A DNA stretch of 64,000 bases from Pseudomonas sp. efr-133-TYG-5 (GCF_030209175.1 NZ_JARVSM010000009.1:62001-126000); one strand, 5' to 3'. Shown: positions 24,877 to 34,121, numbered from the stretch's first letter. Notes: a model not told the origin generated them from the sequence alone. A program made the numbers and translations.

Positions 24877-25763
24877 GCCTTGTGCTCCAACAATTTCAGT
24901 CCCACCCAGTAACGGGCGAATTGGTACGCGCAACGTCCGTTGCGGTTGCCGCGGCCGGTAGCCCAGCGCACGGCGAGAATGTCCAGTGCTTCGTCGCGCT
25001 GCCAGGTCAGGTTGGCCTTGGCGGCCAACTGGCCGATCCAGTGCTCGACGACATTGAGAAAGTGTTCCTGGGTAAACGGATAGAACGACAGCCACAGGCC
25101 GAAGCGATCCGACAGGGCGATCTTGTCTTCCACCGCTTCGCTGGGGTGCAGCTCGCCGTCGACGCGCTTCCAGTTTTCGTTGTCGCTTTCCTTCTCCGGC
25201 ACCAGGTGGCGACGGTTCGAGGTGGCGTACAGCAGGACGTTGTCCGGGGCCTGTTCCAGCGAGCCGTCGAGCACGCTTTTCAGCACGCGGTAATCACCTT
25301 CGCCGGATTCGAACGACAGGTCATCGCAAAACAGCACGAAGCGCTGCGGCAGCTTGGCGATCTGCTCCACCACCCGGGGCAGGTCGGCGAGGTGATCGCG
25401 CTCGATCTCGATCAGGCGCAGGCCGGCCTTGGCGTGCTCGGCGAGCAAGGCGCGTACCAGCGACGACTTGCCGGTACCGCGCGAACCCCAGAGCAGCGCA
25501 TGGTTGGCCGGCATGCCGTCGAGAAACTGCTGGGTATTGCGGCCCAGTTGCTCGAGTTGCCGGTCGACACCGATCAGGTCCGACAGGCGCATGTCGAGGC
25601 TGACTTCCAGCGGCAGCAGGTAACCGCTGCGACCGTCCCGCTGCCAGCGCGCAGCGAGGCAACTGTTCCAGTCGATGACCGGGCGAGGCGCCGGCAGCAA
25701 TGGCTCGATTCGCGCCAGAACCGACTCGGCGCGTTCAAGAAAAGCATTCAATCGGGAATCCAC
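24873..25763 (-). CDS. DUF815-family AAA ATPase
   Basis: 296 residues. Walker A is GSRGTGKSSLVRALL near residue 94; Walker B-like is RFVLFCDDLSFE near 142. LLYATSNRRHLVPE and SDRFGLWLSFYPFTQEHFL are hallmarks of the DUF815 (YraL/PF05673) AAA family, whose members have an uncharacterised role, possibly as a loader or remodeller. It is the first gene of a two-gene unit with the methionine sulfoxide reductase. Confidence 0.9.
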   Translation of the reverse strand: MDSRLNAFLERAESVLARIEPLLPAPRPVIDWNSCLAARWQRDGRSGYLLPLEVSLDMRLSDLIGVDRQLEQLGRNTQQFLDGMPANHALLWGSRGTGKSSLVRALLAEHAKAGLRLIEIERDHLADLPRVVEQIAKLPQRFVLFCDDLSFESGEGDYRVLKSVLDGSLEQAPDNVLLYATSNRRHLVPEKESDNENWKRVDGELHPSEAVEDKIALSDRFGLWLSFYPFTQEHFLNVVEHWIGQLAAKANLTWQRDEALDILAVRWATGRGNRNGRCAYQFARYWVGLKLLEHKA

Positions 25764-25887
25764 GTCTTTTCCTCGGGCACGTTCACAGAGATGATGGCGG
25801 TACAGCGCCGAAACACAGACTTCAACAGCCGCCCCGGCCGTTGTTACAAGGCGATTCGGGAAGCACGGTATCCATACGTGATCGACT

Positions 25888-28251
25888 ATGCTTGAGCAGC
25901 GAAGGGAAACGGAAGTGGTTCAACACCCCATGGATATCAAATTCACCCACCGGCTGTCTTACAAGCAAGCCCGGCTGACCGTGCTTGTCGGCTTCATTCT
26001 GGGCACGCTGCTCAGCCTGCTGCAAATCGGCATCGATTATGCCAGCGAAGACGCCTCCATCAACCGTGAAATCCTGTCTTTGCTGGAAATCAGCCACAAT
26101 CCCGCTTCGCGTATCGCCTACAACATCGACGCCGAACTGGCGCAGGAACTGACCCTCGGCCTGCTGCGCTCGCCGGCGATCATTTCCGCCCAACTGACCG
26201 ACAACAACGAAACCGTCCTGGCCAGCGTCAAGCGCCCCGAGCTGCAAAGCGGCTATCGGGTGATCAGCGACTTCCTGTTCGGCGCCAAACGTCGCTTCGA
26301 AGACCGCCTCTATCTCGATCACCTGCCCAGCGAATCCCTCGGCAGCCTGAGCCTGGAAGTCGACACTTACGCATTCGGCAGCCGTTTCCTGCGCCGCGCC
26401 GAAGTCACCCTGCTCAATGGCTTTGCGCGCAGCCTGATTCTCACCGGAATCCTCCTGGCGCTGTTCTACGTGATGCTGACCAAACCACTGGTGCGGGTCA
26501 TTCGCGAGCTCAGCGGCCGCGATCCGCGCAGCGCCGAGCCGACCACCCTGGAATGCCCGGCCGGGCACGCCAACGATGAAATCGGCGTGCTGGTGAAAGT
26601 CGCCAACCAGCAGTTCGACAATATCGCCACGGAAATCCAGCAACGACGCAACGCGGAAAACCGCCTGACCGACTACCTCGGGCAACTGGAAAACATCGTT
26701 TCGGCACGCACCGCCGAGCTCAAGGCCATCAACGCCCGCCTCAGCCAGTCCAACCAGGAACTGGAAGTGGCGCGCAGCACGGCGTTGGACATGGCCGAGG
26801 CGCGCTCGGCATTCCTTGCCAACATGAGCCACGAGATTCGTACGCCGCTCAACGGCCTGCTGGGGATGATCGCGCTGTCGCTGGACGGCCCGCTGAACGC
26901 CGAGCAGCAACAACAGCTGTCGATCGCCCACGACTCGGGCAAGGTGCTGGTGGAACTGCTCAACGATATTCTCGACCTGTCGAAATTCGATGCCGGGCAA
27001 CTCGAGCTCGAGCACATCCCGTTCGACCTCGGCGCGTTGATCGAAGACACCGCCAACCTGCTGTCGCAGAACGCGGCGCCGAGTGTCGAGCTGACCTGCC
27101 TGATCGACCCGCATTTCCCGGCGCTGGTGCTCGGCGACCCGACCCGGGTGCGGCAGATCGTCAGCAACCTGTTGTCCAACGCCCTGAAATTCACCCGCTT
27201 CGGCCGTGTCGATGTGCGTCTTTCGACATCTGCCGAGGGTGTGCGCATCGAGGTCTGCGACACCGGCATCGGCATTGCCCAGGAAGCCCAGGTGAAGATC
27301 TTCCAGCCGTTTACCCAGGCCGGTGCCGGCATCACTCGCCAGTACGGCGGCACCGGCCTGGGGCTGGCGCTGACCTACAACCTGTGCGAAGCCATGCAGG
27401 GCCGGCTGACGATCAGCTCCGAAGCCGGTTTCGGCAGCCAGTTCTGCGCCGAACTGCCGCTACCCTGCCACACCCGCGCCGTGACCCCGCCAGCACTGGC
27501 GGGCAAGGTACTGGCGATCACTGCCGCCAGCAGTGGCCTGGCGGAACTGCTCAACAGCCTGCTGACGGTCTGGGGCCTGGATTATGAGCAACGGACCATC
27601 GATGACTCGTTGCTGGGGCTGGCGCCGGATGTGCTGATCACCGATTGCCCGGAATGCCTGTTCGGCTTGCGCCCGACGATCAGCGCACCGGTTTTGCTGG
27701 TGACCGCCTACGGCAGTTTCATGCCCAGCGAGGAAGCCGCGGCCCTGGCGCCGCTGCAGCAACAGGCCCGGCCATTGGCGCGCAATGCGCTGTATCAGAA
27801 CCTGCGACGGATTCTCCAGCCGGATATCACCACCCTCGACAGCGCACGCCTCGAGGCGCCGCCGTCCCAACGACGTGGTCGCGTGCTGCTGGTGGAGGAC
27901 AACCCGGTCAACCAGTTGGTGGCCAAAGGCATGCTCGGCAAACTCGGCTGCGACGTGGTCGTGGCGGCGCACGGCGCGGAAGCGCTCGACCAGCTGGAAC
28001 ACGACACCTTCGATCTGGTGCTGATGGACTGCAATATGCCGGTGATGGATGGCTATGAAGCGAGCCGGCAGATCCGCCAGAGCGGGCGCTGGCCACATCT
28101 GCCGATCGTCGCCCTGACCGCCAACGCCATGTCCGAGGAACGCGAACGCTGCCGCGCGGCGGGCATGAGCGACTACCTGGCCAAGCCGTTCCGGCGTGAA
28201 GAGCTGGCCGCCCTGCTCGATCAATGGATTGCGCCTAAGACGTCGCCTTGA
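25888..28251 (+). CDS. sagS: SagS-like hybrid sensor histidine kinase
   Basis: 787 residues from ATG 25888 (alternatives GTG 25915, ATG 25930). A membrane helix (31-51), a periplasmic region of about 120 residues, a second helix (about 178-196) and a HAMP-like linker lead to HisKA with His315 in MSHEIRTPLNGLLG. The ATPase has NLLSNALKFTRFG and GGTGLGLALTYNLCEAMQG. A degenerate second receiver-like stretch (495-640) precedes a true receiver with Asp714 in LVLMDCNMPVMDGYEA. No HPt is present, so phosphate must pass to a separate HPt. Placement beside ospR-gpx-msrB and the length fit PA2824 SagS, which controls the planktonic-to-biofilm switch. Confidence 0.85.
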   Translation: MLEQRRETEVVQHPMDIKFTHRLSYKQARLTVLVGFILGTLLSLLQIGIDYASEDASINREILSLLEISHNPASRIAYNIDAELAQELTLGLLRSPAIISAQLTDNNETVLASVKRPELQSGYRVISDFLFGAKRRFEDRLYLDHLPSESLGSLSLEVDTYAFGSRFLRRAEVTLLNGFARSLILTGILLALFYVMLTKPLVRVIRELSGRDPRSAEPTTLECPAGHANDEIGVLVKVANQQFDNIATEIQQRRNAENRLTDYLGQLENIVSARTAELKAINARLSQSNQELEVARSTALDMAEARSAFLANMSHEIRTPLNGLLGMIALSLDGPLNAEQQQQLSIAHDSGKVLVELLNDILDLSKFDAGQLELEHIPFDLGALIEDTANLLSQNAAPSVELTCLIDPHFPALVLGDPTRVRQIVSNLLSNALKFTRFGRVDVRLSTSAEGVRIEVCDTGIGIAQEAQVKIFQPFTQAGAGITRQYGGTGLGLALTYNLCEAMQGRLTISSEAGFGSQFCAELPLPCHTRAVTPPALAGKVLAITAASSGLAELLNSLLTVWGLDYEQRTIDDSLLGLAPDVLITDCPECLFGLRPTISAPVLLVTAYGSFMPSEEAAALAPLQQQARPLARNALYQNLRRILQPDITTLDSARLEAPPSQRRGRVLLVEDNPVNQLVAKGMLGKLGCDVVVAAHGAEALDQLEHDTFDLVLMDCNMPVMDGYEASRQIRQSGRWPHLPIVALTANAMSEERERCRAAGMSDYLAKPFRREELAALLDQWIAPKTSP

Positions 28252-28696
28252 TCTGCCCAAGCAGGTAATCCAGGCCCTCGCGCAATGCCTCCAGGCGCTG
28301 CAGATCCACCGTGCTGTCGCAAAGCAACCGGGCTTTGAGCGGCCCGACCTGCTCGCGCAGGCCCTGGCCCTCGGCGGTCAGACTCAGGTGAACCTCGCGC
28401 TCGTCCCGGGCCGAGCGCTGACGCTGCACCAGTTGCAGTTGCTCCAGGCGCTTGAGCAACGGCGTCAGCGTCCCCGAATCCAGCGCCAGACGCTCGCCGA
28501 GGGCCTTGACCGTCGGCTGCTGCGGAGCGTTCTCCTGCCATTCCCACAACACCAGCATCGCCAGGTATTGCGGGTAGGTCAGGCCGAGCTGATCGAGCAT
28601 CGGCTTGTAGGCACGGATCACCGCACGCGAGGCGGCATACAGCTTGAAGCACAACTGGCTGTCGAGCTTCAGCGAATCGGCTGACAGAACGTTCAT
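28235..28696 (-). CDS. ospR: MarR-family thiol-based redox regulator, OspR-like
   Basis: 153 residues. A winged-helix MarR protein of the OhrR subgroup: LDSQLCFKLYAASRAV has the peroxide-sensing Cys16, and YPQYLAMLVLWE plus LALDSGTLTPLLKRLEQLQLV form the helix-turn-helix. Another Cys near residue 125 (RLLCDS) could form the resolving disulfide. It lies directly behind a glutathione peroxidase gene with a 4-base overlap, as for OspR (PA2825), which represses gpx and senses oxidants. Its last 17 bases overlap the convergent sagS-like gene. Confidence 0.85.
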   Translation of the reverse strand: MNVLSADSLKLDSQLCFKLYAASRAVIRAYKPMLDQLGLTYPQYLAMLVLWEWQENAPQQPTVKALGERLALDSGTLTPLLKRLEQLQLVQRQRSARDEREVHLSLTAEGQGLREQVGPLKARLLCDSTVDLQRLEALREGLDYLLGQIKATS

Positions 28697-29178
28697 TTCA
28701 ACAGGGCTTCGATCTCACGGCTCAAGTCCTGCGGCTTGGTGGCCGGAGCGAAGCGCTTGACCAACTGACCGTCCTTACCGATCAGGAACTTGGTGAAGTT
28801 CCACTTGATGCCTTGGGAGCCCAGCACGCCCGGGGCGCGCTGCTTCAACTGGGCGAACAGCGGATGGGCGCCGGCACCGTTGACTTCGATTTTCTTGAAC
28901 AGCGGGAAGCTGACGCCGTAGTTCAGTTCGCAGAACTCACTGATCGCGCCTTCGTTGCCCGGCTCCTGCTTGCCGAACTGATTGCACGGGAACCCGAGCA
29001 CGACCAGGCCCTGGTCCTTGTAGGTCTGCCACAGCTCCTCAAGACCTTTGTATTGCGGGGTGAAACCGCACTTGCTGGCGGTGTTGACCACCAGCAACGC
29101 TTTGCCCGCGAAATCGGCGAGGGTCTTTTGCTCACCCTTGATGGTGGTGCACGGAATGTTCAGCAGGTTGTCGCTCAT
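28693..29178 (-). CDS. gpx: glutathione peroxidase
   Basis: 161 residues. Thioredoxin-fold peroxidase with the peroxidatic Cys in VVNTASKCGFTPQY, the second block LGFPCNQFGKQEPG (with a resolving Cys and the tetrad Gln) and KWNFTKFLI carrying the tetrad Trp. Bacterial enzymes of this type usually draw electrons from thioredoxin. It is the first gene of a unit with the OspR-like repressor (4-base overlap), a classic self-regulated pair. Confidence 0.94.
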   Translation of the reverse strand: MSDNLLNIPCTTIKGEQKTLADFAGKALLVVNTASKCGFTPQYKGLEELWQTYKDQGLVVLGFPCNQFGKQEPGNEGAISEFCELNYGVSFPLFKKIEVNGAGAHPLFAQLKQRAPGVLGSQGIKWNFTKFLIGKDGQLVKRFAPATKPQDLSREIEALLK

Positions 29179-29302
29179 GGTGCGCACTCGAAAAATGGCT
29201 AAGGCGCAAAAATAGCGAGCAATTGAATTGTGTGCAATTTAAATATCGAAAAAACCGACGACGGGAGCCGCCATGGATTCGGCAGCTCCCGTGCCTGCCG
29301 GA

Positions 29303-29698
29303 TTACTCGCGCGGCTCGAGGTTCAGGCACACCGAGTTGATGCAGTAGCGCAGCCCGGTCGGTGGCGGACCATCGGGAAACACATGCCCCAGGTGCGCAT
29401 CGCAGCGCGCGCACTTCACTTCGGTGCGAATCATGCCGTGGCTGGTGTCGCGGATCTCGGTCATCGCGCTCTCGCCGATCGGCGCGTAAAAACTCGGCCA
29501 GCCGCAGCCGGAATCGAACTTGGTGGTGGAGTCGAACAGGGGTTCGTTGCAGCACACGCAGTGATAGACGCCATCCGTCTTGGTGGCGTTGTATTTACCG
29601 GAGAACGGTCGCTCGGTGGCACTGAGACGGCACACGTTGTATTGCTCGGGGTCGAGCATCGCACGCCATTCGTCCAGGGACTTTTCTATCTTTTCCAT
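29303..29698 (-). CDS. msrB: peptide methionine-(R)-sulfoxide reductase MsrB
   Basis: 131 residues. Two zinc-binding CxxC pairs (HCVCCNE and VKCARCDAHLGHVF) and the catalytic Cys in LRYCINSVCL. FDSGCGWPSFYAPI is also a standard MsrB block. It repairs R-methionine sulfoxide in proteins. It lies just upstream of gpx-ospR on the same strand with a 124-bp gap. The ribosome binding site GAGG serves ATG 29698 or the adjacent ATG 29701. Confidence 0.95.
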   Translation of the reverse strand: MEKIEKSLDEWRAMLDPEQYNVCRLSATERPFSGKYNATKTDGVYHCVCCNEPLFDSTTKFDSGCGWPSFYAPIGESAMTEIRDTSHGMIRTEVKCARCDAHLGHVFPDGPPPTGLRYCINSVCLNLEPRE

Positions 29699-29922
29699 CA
29701 TCACACCTCAGCGGCTGAAAAAGCCCGATCTGTACCTTTTCCACGGATCGGGTGGCACGTATGATTGCGCCTCGTCATACGCCAGTCTGGCAGCGGGGCC
29801 CGGCGCATTCAAACGGATTCTGGGAACCGCCGTCCACGACCATCGCCTGTGTAAAGACGCAGGATTCCCAGCACGGTTGTCCATCCGCCGCCTGGATCGT
29901 TCATTTTCGGGATCACATTGCC

Positions 29923-31134
29923 ATGCAGTTCAGCAAATCGAACAAGCTCGCCAACGTCTGCTACGACATTCGCGGCCCGGTGCTCAAGCACGCCAAACGC
30001 CTGGAAGAGGAAGGCCAGCGCATCCTCAAGCTGAACATCGGCAACCCGGCGCCGTTTGGTTTCGAAGCGCCGGACGAAATTCTCCAGGATGTGATCCGCA
30101 ACCTGCCCACCGCCCAGGGCTACAGCGACTCCAAAGGCCTGTTCAGCGCGCGCAAGGCGGTGATGCAGTACTACCAGCAGAAAAACGTCGAAGGTGTCGG
30201 CATCGAAGACATCTACCTGGGTAACGGTGTCTCCGAGCTGATCGTGATGTCGCTGCAGGCGCTGCTCAACAACGGCGACGAAGTGCTGGTGCCGGCCCCG
30301 GACTATCCGCTGTGGACTGCCGCCGTCAGCCTGGCCGGTGGCAACGCGGTGCATTACCTGTGCGACGAAGGTGCCGACTGGTTCCCGGACCTGGCCGACA
30401 TCAAGGCCAAGATCACCCCAAACACCAAGGCCATGGTGATCATCAACCCGAACAACCCGACCGGCGCGGTGTATTCGAAGGAAGTCTTGCTGGGCATGCT
30501 CGAGCTGGCGCGCCAGCACAACCTGGTGGTGTTCTCCGACGAGATCTACGACAAGATCCTCTACGACGATGCCGTGCACATCTGCACCGCCTCGCTGGCA
30601 CCCGACCTGTTGTGCCTGACCTTCAACGGCCTGTCCAAGTCCTATCGCGTGGCCGGTTTCCGTTCCGGCTGGATCGCCATTTCCGGGCCGAAACACAACG
30701 CCCAGAGCTACATCGAAGGCATCGACATGCTGGCCAACATGCGCCTGTGTGCCAACGTGCCGAGCCAGCACGCAATCCAGACCGCGCTGGGCGGCTACCA
30801 GAGCATCAACGACCTGGTGCTGCCGCAGGGCCGTCTGCTGGAGCAGCGCAACCGCACCTGGGAGCTGCTCAACGACATTCCCGGCGTCAGCTGCGTGAAG
30901 CCGATGGGGGCGCTGTACGCGTTCCCGAAAATCGACCCGAAAGTCTGCCCGATCCACAACGACGAGAAATTCGTCCTCGACCTGCTGCTCTCCGAGAAGC
31001 TGCTGGTGGTGCAAGGCACGGCGTTCAACTGGCCGTGGCCGGATCACTTCCGCGTCGTCACCCTGCCCCGCGTCGATGACCTGGAAATGGCCATCGGCCG
31101 CATCGGCAACTTCCTCAAATCCTATCGCCAGTAA
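29923..31134 (+). CDS. alaA: glutamate-pyruvate aminotransferase AlaA-like (class I/II PLP aminotransferase)
   Basis: 403 residues, the same length as E. coli AlaA (YfbQ). The PLP-binding Lys is in LTFNGLSKSYRVAGFRSGW; other blocks are KLNIGNPAPFGFEAPDEI, DEVLVPAPDYPLWTAAVSL, INPNNPTGAVYS and VVFSDEIYDKILYDD. It makes alanine from pyruvate and glutamate in the cytosol. It is divergent from msrB, and a 12-bp stem follows its stop. Confidence 0.92.
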   Translation: MQFSKSNKLANVCYDIRGPVLKHAKRLEEEGQRILKLNIGNPAPFGFEAPDEILQDVIRNLPTAQGYSDSKGLFSARKAVMQYYQQKNVEGVGIEDIYLGNGVSELIVMSLQALLNNGDEVLVPAPDYPLWTAAVSLAGGNAVHYLCDEGADWFPDLADIKAKITPNTKAMVIINPNNPTGAVYSKEVLLGMLELARQHNLVVFSDEIYDKILYDDAVHICTASLAPDLLCLTFNGLSKSYRVAGFRSGWIAISGPKHNAQSYIEGIDMLANMRLCANVPSQHAIQTALGGYQSINDLVLPQGRLLEQRNRTWELLNDIPGVSCVKPMGALYAFPKIDPKVCPIHNDEKFVLDLLLSEKLLVVQGTAFNWPWPDHFRVVTLPRVDDLEMAIGRIGNFLKSYRQ

Positions 31135-31142
31135 CCGGCCAT

Positions 31143-31173
31143 CAGTGCGCAACGGCCCGAACGTTGCGCACTG
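31143..31173 (+). terminator. hairpin after alaA
   Basis: Perfect 12-bp stem CAGTGCGCAACG / CGTTGCGCACTG with a 7-nt loop, 9 bp after the alaA stop. The following bases (TCTGATT) hold only a few T's, so termination may be weak or the hairpin may act in mRNA stability. Confidence 0.6.
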
Positions 31174-31439
31174 TCTGATTCAGCAACACTTCTGCCCGCC
31201 CCGCCTTCATCGACCTTCTACACTTGCGACTCGTACCGGCCATGTGGTCCCGGCGTAATGGCTACGGGGTGGCCGCTGAGGATCGTGGCTGTCAGCGCGG
31301 GCGGTGGGAAATGCCCTGCATGCCAGGGATTTCGCTGTAGGACACAGTTTGAAATAGTCACCCGGTTGAATAGCCCGGTGCCGCACCTTATATACCCCGC
31401 AGTACGCTACATCTTTAGCTTGAGGAGATTTCTACAACC
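31174..31439 (+). promoter_or_regulatory. htpX upstream region with a near-consensus sigma-70 promoter
   Basis: TTGAAT at 31366-31371 and TATATA at 31389-31394 with a 17-bp spacer; a start site near 31401 would leave a leader of about 40 nt. GAGGAG lies 12 nt before the htpX ATG, a wide spacing. An upstream TTTGAAA could hint at heat-shock control but has no matching -10. Nothing else is recognised in the rest of the gap. Confidence 0.65.
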
Positions 31440-32327
31440 ATGATGCGCATCCTGCTGTTTTTGGCCACTAACCTGGCGGTCGTGCTGATAGCCAGCATCA
31501 CCCTGAGCCTGTTCGGCTTCAACGGGTTCATGGCGGCCAACGGGGTTGATCTCAACCTCAGTCAGCTGCTGGTTTTCTGTGCGGTCTTTGGTTTTGCCGG
31601 TTCGCTGTTCTCGCTGTTCATCTCCAAGTGGATGGCGAAGATGAGCACCAGCACCCAGATCATCAGCCAACCGCGCACCCGTCACGAACAATGGCTGTTG
31701 CAGACTGTCGAGCAACTGTCCCGCGAAGCCGGGATCAAGATGCCCGAAGTCGGGATCTTCCCGGCCTACGAGGCCAACGCGTTCGCCACCGGCTGGAACA
31801 AGAACGACGCGCTGGTCGCGGTCAGCCAAGGCCTGCTCGAGCGTTTCTCGCCGGACGAAGTGAAAGCCGTACTGGCTCACGAAATCGGCCACGTGGCCAA
31901 CGGTGACATGGTCACCCTGGCGCTGATCCAGGGCGTAGTGAACACCTTCGTGATGTTCTTCGCGCGGATCATCGGCAACTTTGTCGACAAGGTGATCTTC
32001 AAGAACGAAGAAGGCCAGGGTATTGCCTACTACGTGGCGACGATTTTCGCCGAACTGGTGCTGGGTATCCTGGCCAGCGCGATCGTCATGTGGTTCTCGC
32101 GCAAACGCGAGTTCCGCGCCGACGACGCCGGTGCTCGCCTGGCCGGCACCGCCGCGATGATCGGTGCGCTGCAACGCCTGCGCGCCGAACAGGGCCTGCC
32201 GGTGCACATGCCGGACACCCTGAATGCCTTCGGCATCAACGGTGGCATCAAGCAGGGCTTCGCCCGCATGTTCATGAGCCACCCGCCGCTGGAAGAGCGT
32301 ATCGACGCCCTGCGTCGTCGCGGTTGA
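31440..32327 (+). CDS. htpX: membrane zinc metalloprotease HtpX
   Basis: 295 residues. M48-family protease of the inner membrane that degrades misfolded membrane proteins together with FtsH. Two N-terminal membrane helices (4-25 and 36-58), the zinc site VLAHEIGHVANGDMV near residue 140, two more helices (about 158-180 and 195-215), and the third zinc ligand in KREFRADDAGARLAG. An ATG at 31443 is an equally possible start. A strong terminator follows. Confidence 0.96.
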   Translation: MMRILLFLATNLAVVLIASITLSLFGFNGFMAANGVDLNLSQLLVFCAVFGFAGSLFSLFISKWMAKMSTSTQIISQPRTRHEQWLLQTVEQLSREAGIKMPEVGIFPAYEANAFATGWNKNDALVAVSQGLLERFSPDEVKAVLAHEIGHVANGDMVTLALIQGVVNTFVMFFARIIGNFVDKVIFKNEEGQGIAYYVATIFAELVLGILASAIVMWFSRKREFRADDAGARLAGTAAMIGALQRLRAEQGLPVHMPDTLNAFGINGGIKQGFARMFMSHPPLEERIDALRRRG

Positions 32328-32346
32328 TCCGACCGGCGTAACAAAT

Positions 32347-32377
32347 AAAAAGGCCCGCAGCAATGCGGGCCTTTTTT
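32347..32377 (+). terminator. rho-independent terminator after htpX
   Basis: Stem AAGGCCCGCA / TGCGGGCCTT with loop GCAA, flanked by A's before and T's after, 20 bp behind the stop codon. Confidence 0.92.
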
Positions 32378-32410
32378 GCTGCCTGGATTTAATCGGCTGT
32401 TGCCGATGCC

Positions 32411-32502
32411 CATCGCTGGCACGCCAGCTCCCACGAAATCTCGGGTGTCTTGAGATTCCCTAAACACCACTGATCACTGCAGGAGCAGGCTTGCCAGCGC
32501 TA
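32411..32502. repeat. REP pair (degenerate Pseudomonas repetitive extragenic palindromes)
   Basis: Two inverted copies of the REP sequence: one reads CGCTGGCACGCCAGCTCCCAC, written in parts CGCTGGCACG and CCAGCTCCCAC; the other reads AGGAGCAGGCTTGCCAGCG. They lie between htpX and tpm, a typical intergenic place. Both copies differ from the clean pair at 37 kb, so they look older. Confidence 0.7.
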
Positions 32503-32526
32503 AGATCGGTACCAGCAAAAGACAAT

Positions 32527-33174
32527 CTATCGGCTGCAAACACGGTAAACCCGCTCCTCAAGCCGCGTCACGCCTGCCTGCAGAAACTTCCAGCTGTCGC
32601 CCAGTACGTCCTGTTCCTCCAGCACCTGCATTTGCCAGACATCGCCGAGCAAGCGCTGCACTTCCTCATCCGCCACCGCAAAAGGTGGTCCCGGCATCTG
32701 CGCCTGGTCGTAATCCAGTGTAATCAGCAGCCCCTGCACACCCTGCGCAAGGATCTGTTGAAGATGCGCCGCATAGCGTTCACGCATCGGTGCTGGCAAG
32801 GCGATCAACGCGGCGCGATCGTAGAGTGCAGTGCAATCGGCGACATCGTCGGCAGTCAGCGCAAAGAAGTCACCGCACCACAGTTCTATGGCATCACCGC
32901 GATAGACCTTGAACGCGCCTTTCGAGCTGATCTGCGGTTGCACCTGATGCTCATTGAAAAAGTCCTCGACAGCCTTTTCCGACAGTTCCACCCCGAGCAC
33001 CTGATGACCGCGTCCGGCCAGCCACGACAAATCCAGACTTTTCCCACACAAAGGCACGAGCACGCGCGCCGTCGCCGGTGCCGCCCAGTGTCGCTGCAAA
33101 TATGGATTCACCTCCGGCAGGTGAAAACCGATCTGGTTCGCCGCCCACTTCTTGTGCCAAAACTCAGGCTGCAT
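32527..33174 (-). CDS. tpm: thiopurine S-methyltransferase
   Basis: 215 residues from ATG 33174, with GAGG at good spacing. SAM-dependent methyltransferase of the TPMT family: MQPEFWHKKWAANQIGFHLPEVNPYL at the start is diagnostic, followed by RVLVPLCGKSLDLSWLAGRGHQVLGVELS (the SAM-binding part) and DRAALIALPAPMRERYAAHL. In Pseudomonas these enzymes methylate selenium and tellurium oxyanions as well as thiols. It is a single gene, divergent from ygiD. Confidence 0.93.
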   Translation of the reverse strand: MQPEFWHKKWAANQIGFHLPEVNPYLQRHWAAPATARVLVPLCGKSLDLSWLAGRGHQVLGVELSEKAVEDFFNEHQVQPQISSKGAFKVYRGDAIELWCGDFFALTADDVADCTALYDRAALIALPAPMRERYAAHLQQILAQGVQGLLITLDYDQAQMPGPPFAVADEEVQRLLGDVWQMQVLEEQDVLGDSWKFLQAGVTRLEERVYRVCSR

Positions 33175-33276
33175 AGATAACCTCAAAAATTCGATCAAAA
33201 AGCGTTAAAACTTATATTAGATTTAGATCAATGATCTGACTGAAGATGGGCCATCTTACCGCTCAGGAACCCATCC

Positions 33277-34044
33277 ATGTTTCCCAGCCTGTTCATCTCC
33301 CACGGCTCGCCGATGCTGGCGCTGGAGCCCGGTGCCAGCGGCCCGGCGCTGCAGCGGCTGGCGGCCGAGCTGCCCCGGCCCAAAGCCATCGTCATCGTGT
33401 CCGCCCACTGGGAAAGCCATGAGCTGCTGGTCAGCAGCCACGCGCAGCCGGAAACCTGGCACGATTTCGGTGGTTTTCCCCGTGCGCTGTTCGAAGTGCA
33501 ATACCCGGCACCGGGCGATCCGCAACTGGCGGCCGACGTCGCCGCCCTGCTGACCGCCGCGCATCTGCCGGCACGCCTGGATCCGCAGCGCCCGTTTGAT
33601 CACGGCGTTTGGGTGCCGCTGTCGCTGATGTACCCGCAAGCCGATATCCCGGTGGTTCAGGTGTCGCTGCCCAGCCGTGGCGGGCCGGCCCTGCAGACCC
33701 GAGTCGGCGAAGCGCTGACCGGTCTGCACGATCAGGGCATCCTGCTGATCGGCTCCGGCAGCATCACCCATAACCTGCGCGAACTGGACTGGCACGCCGG
33801 CCCGGAAAGCGTCGAGCCGTGGGCCAAGGCCTTTCGCGACTGGATGATCGACAAGCTCGCTGCCGACGATGAAGCCGCACTGCACGATTACCGCCAGCAA
33901 GCGCCGAACGCCGTGCGCAGTCATCCGAGTGATGAACATCTGTTGCCGTTGTATTTTGCCCGCGGTGCCGGCGGTGAGTTCAGCGTGGCGCACCAGGGCT
34001 TCACCATGGGTGCACTTGGCATGGACATCTATCGTTTCGGTTGA
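33277..34044 (+). CDS. ygiD: YgiD-like class III extradiol ring-cleavage dioxygenase
   Basis: 255 residues. LigB-fold enzyme related to 4,5-DOPA dioxygenases. Likely zinc or iron ligands: LFISHGSPMLALE near the N-terminus, VSAHWESHE, and FDHGVWVPLSLMYP, with NLRELDWH after GSGSITH. The natural substrate is unknown in bacteria. It is divergent from tpm and shares a bidirectional terminator with the helicase gene. Confidence 0.9.
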   Translation: MFPSLFISHGSPMLALEPGASGPALQRLAAELPRPKAIVIVSAHWESHELLVSSHAQPETWHDFGGFPRALFEVQYPAPGDPQLAADVAALLTAAHLPARLDPQRPFDHGVWVPLSLMYPQADIPVVQVSLPSRGGPALQTRVGEALTGLHDQGILLIGSGSITHNLRELDWHAGPESVEPWAKAFRDWMIDKLAADDEAALHDYRQQAPNAVRSHPSDEHLLPLYFARGAGGEFSVAHQGFTMGALGMDIYRFG

Positions 34045-34061
34045 AACGCACAAGACAGACA

Positions 34062-34093
34062 AAAAAAATCCCCGAACCAGTCGGGGATTTTTT
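34062..34093. terminator. bidirectional terminator between ygiD and the DEAD-box helicase
   Basis: Stem AAATCCCCGA / TCGGGGATTT with loop ACCAG, an A run on the left and a T run on the right, so it can end transcripts from both convergent genes. Confidence 0.92.
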
Positions 34094-34121
34094 ATGTTCG
34101 ATCAATCAGCCCGAGGGCGGA

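Noticed and set aside
25822..27114. 430-codon minus-strand open frame
   Set aside because: Antisense to the SagS-like kinase; composition is that of a shadow frame.
29809..31152. 447-codon minus-strand open frame
   Set aside because: Antisense to the aminotransferase gene with its PLP-binding motif; no ribosome binding site.
31340..31400. Heat-shock (sigma-32) promoter for htpX
   Set aside because: A TTTGAAA is present, but no CCCCAT-type -10 at the right distance; the TTGAAT/TATATA sigma-70 pair is much better.
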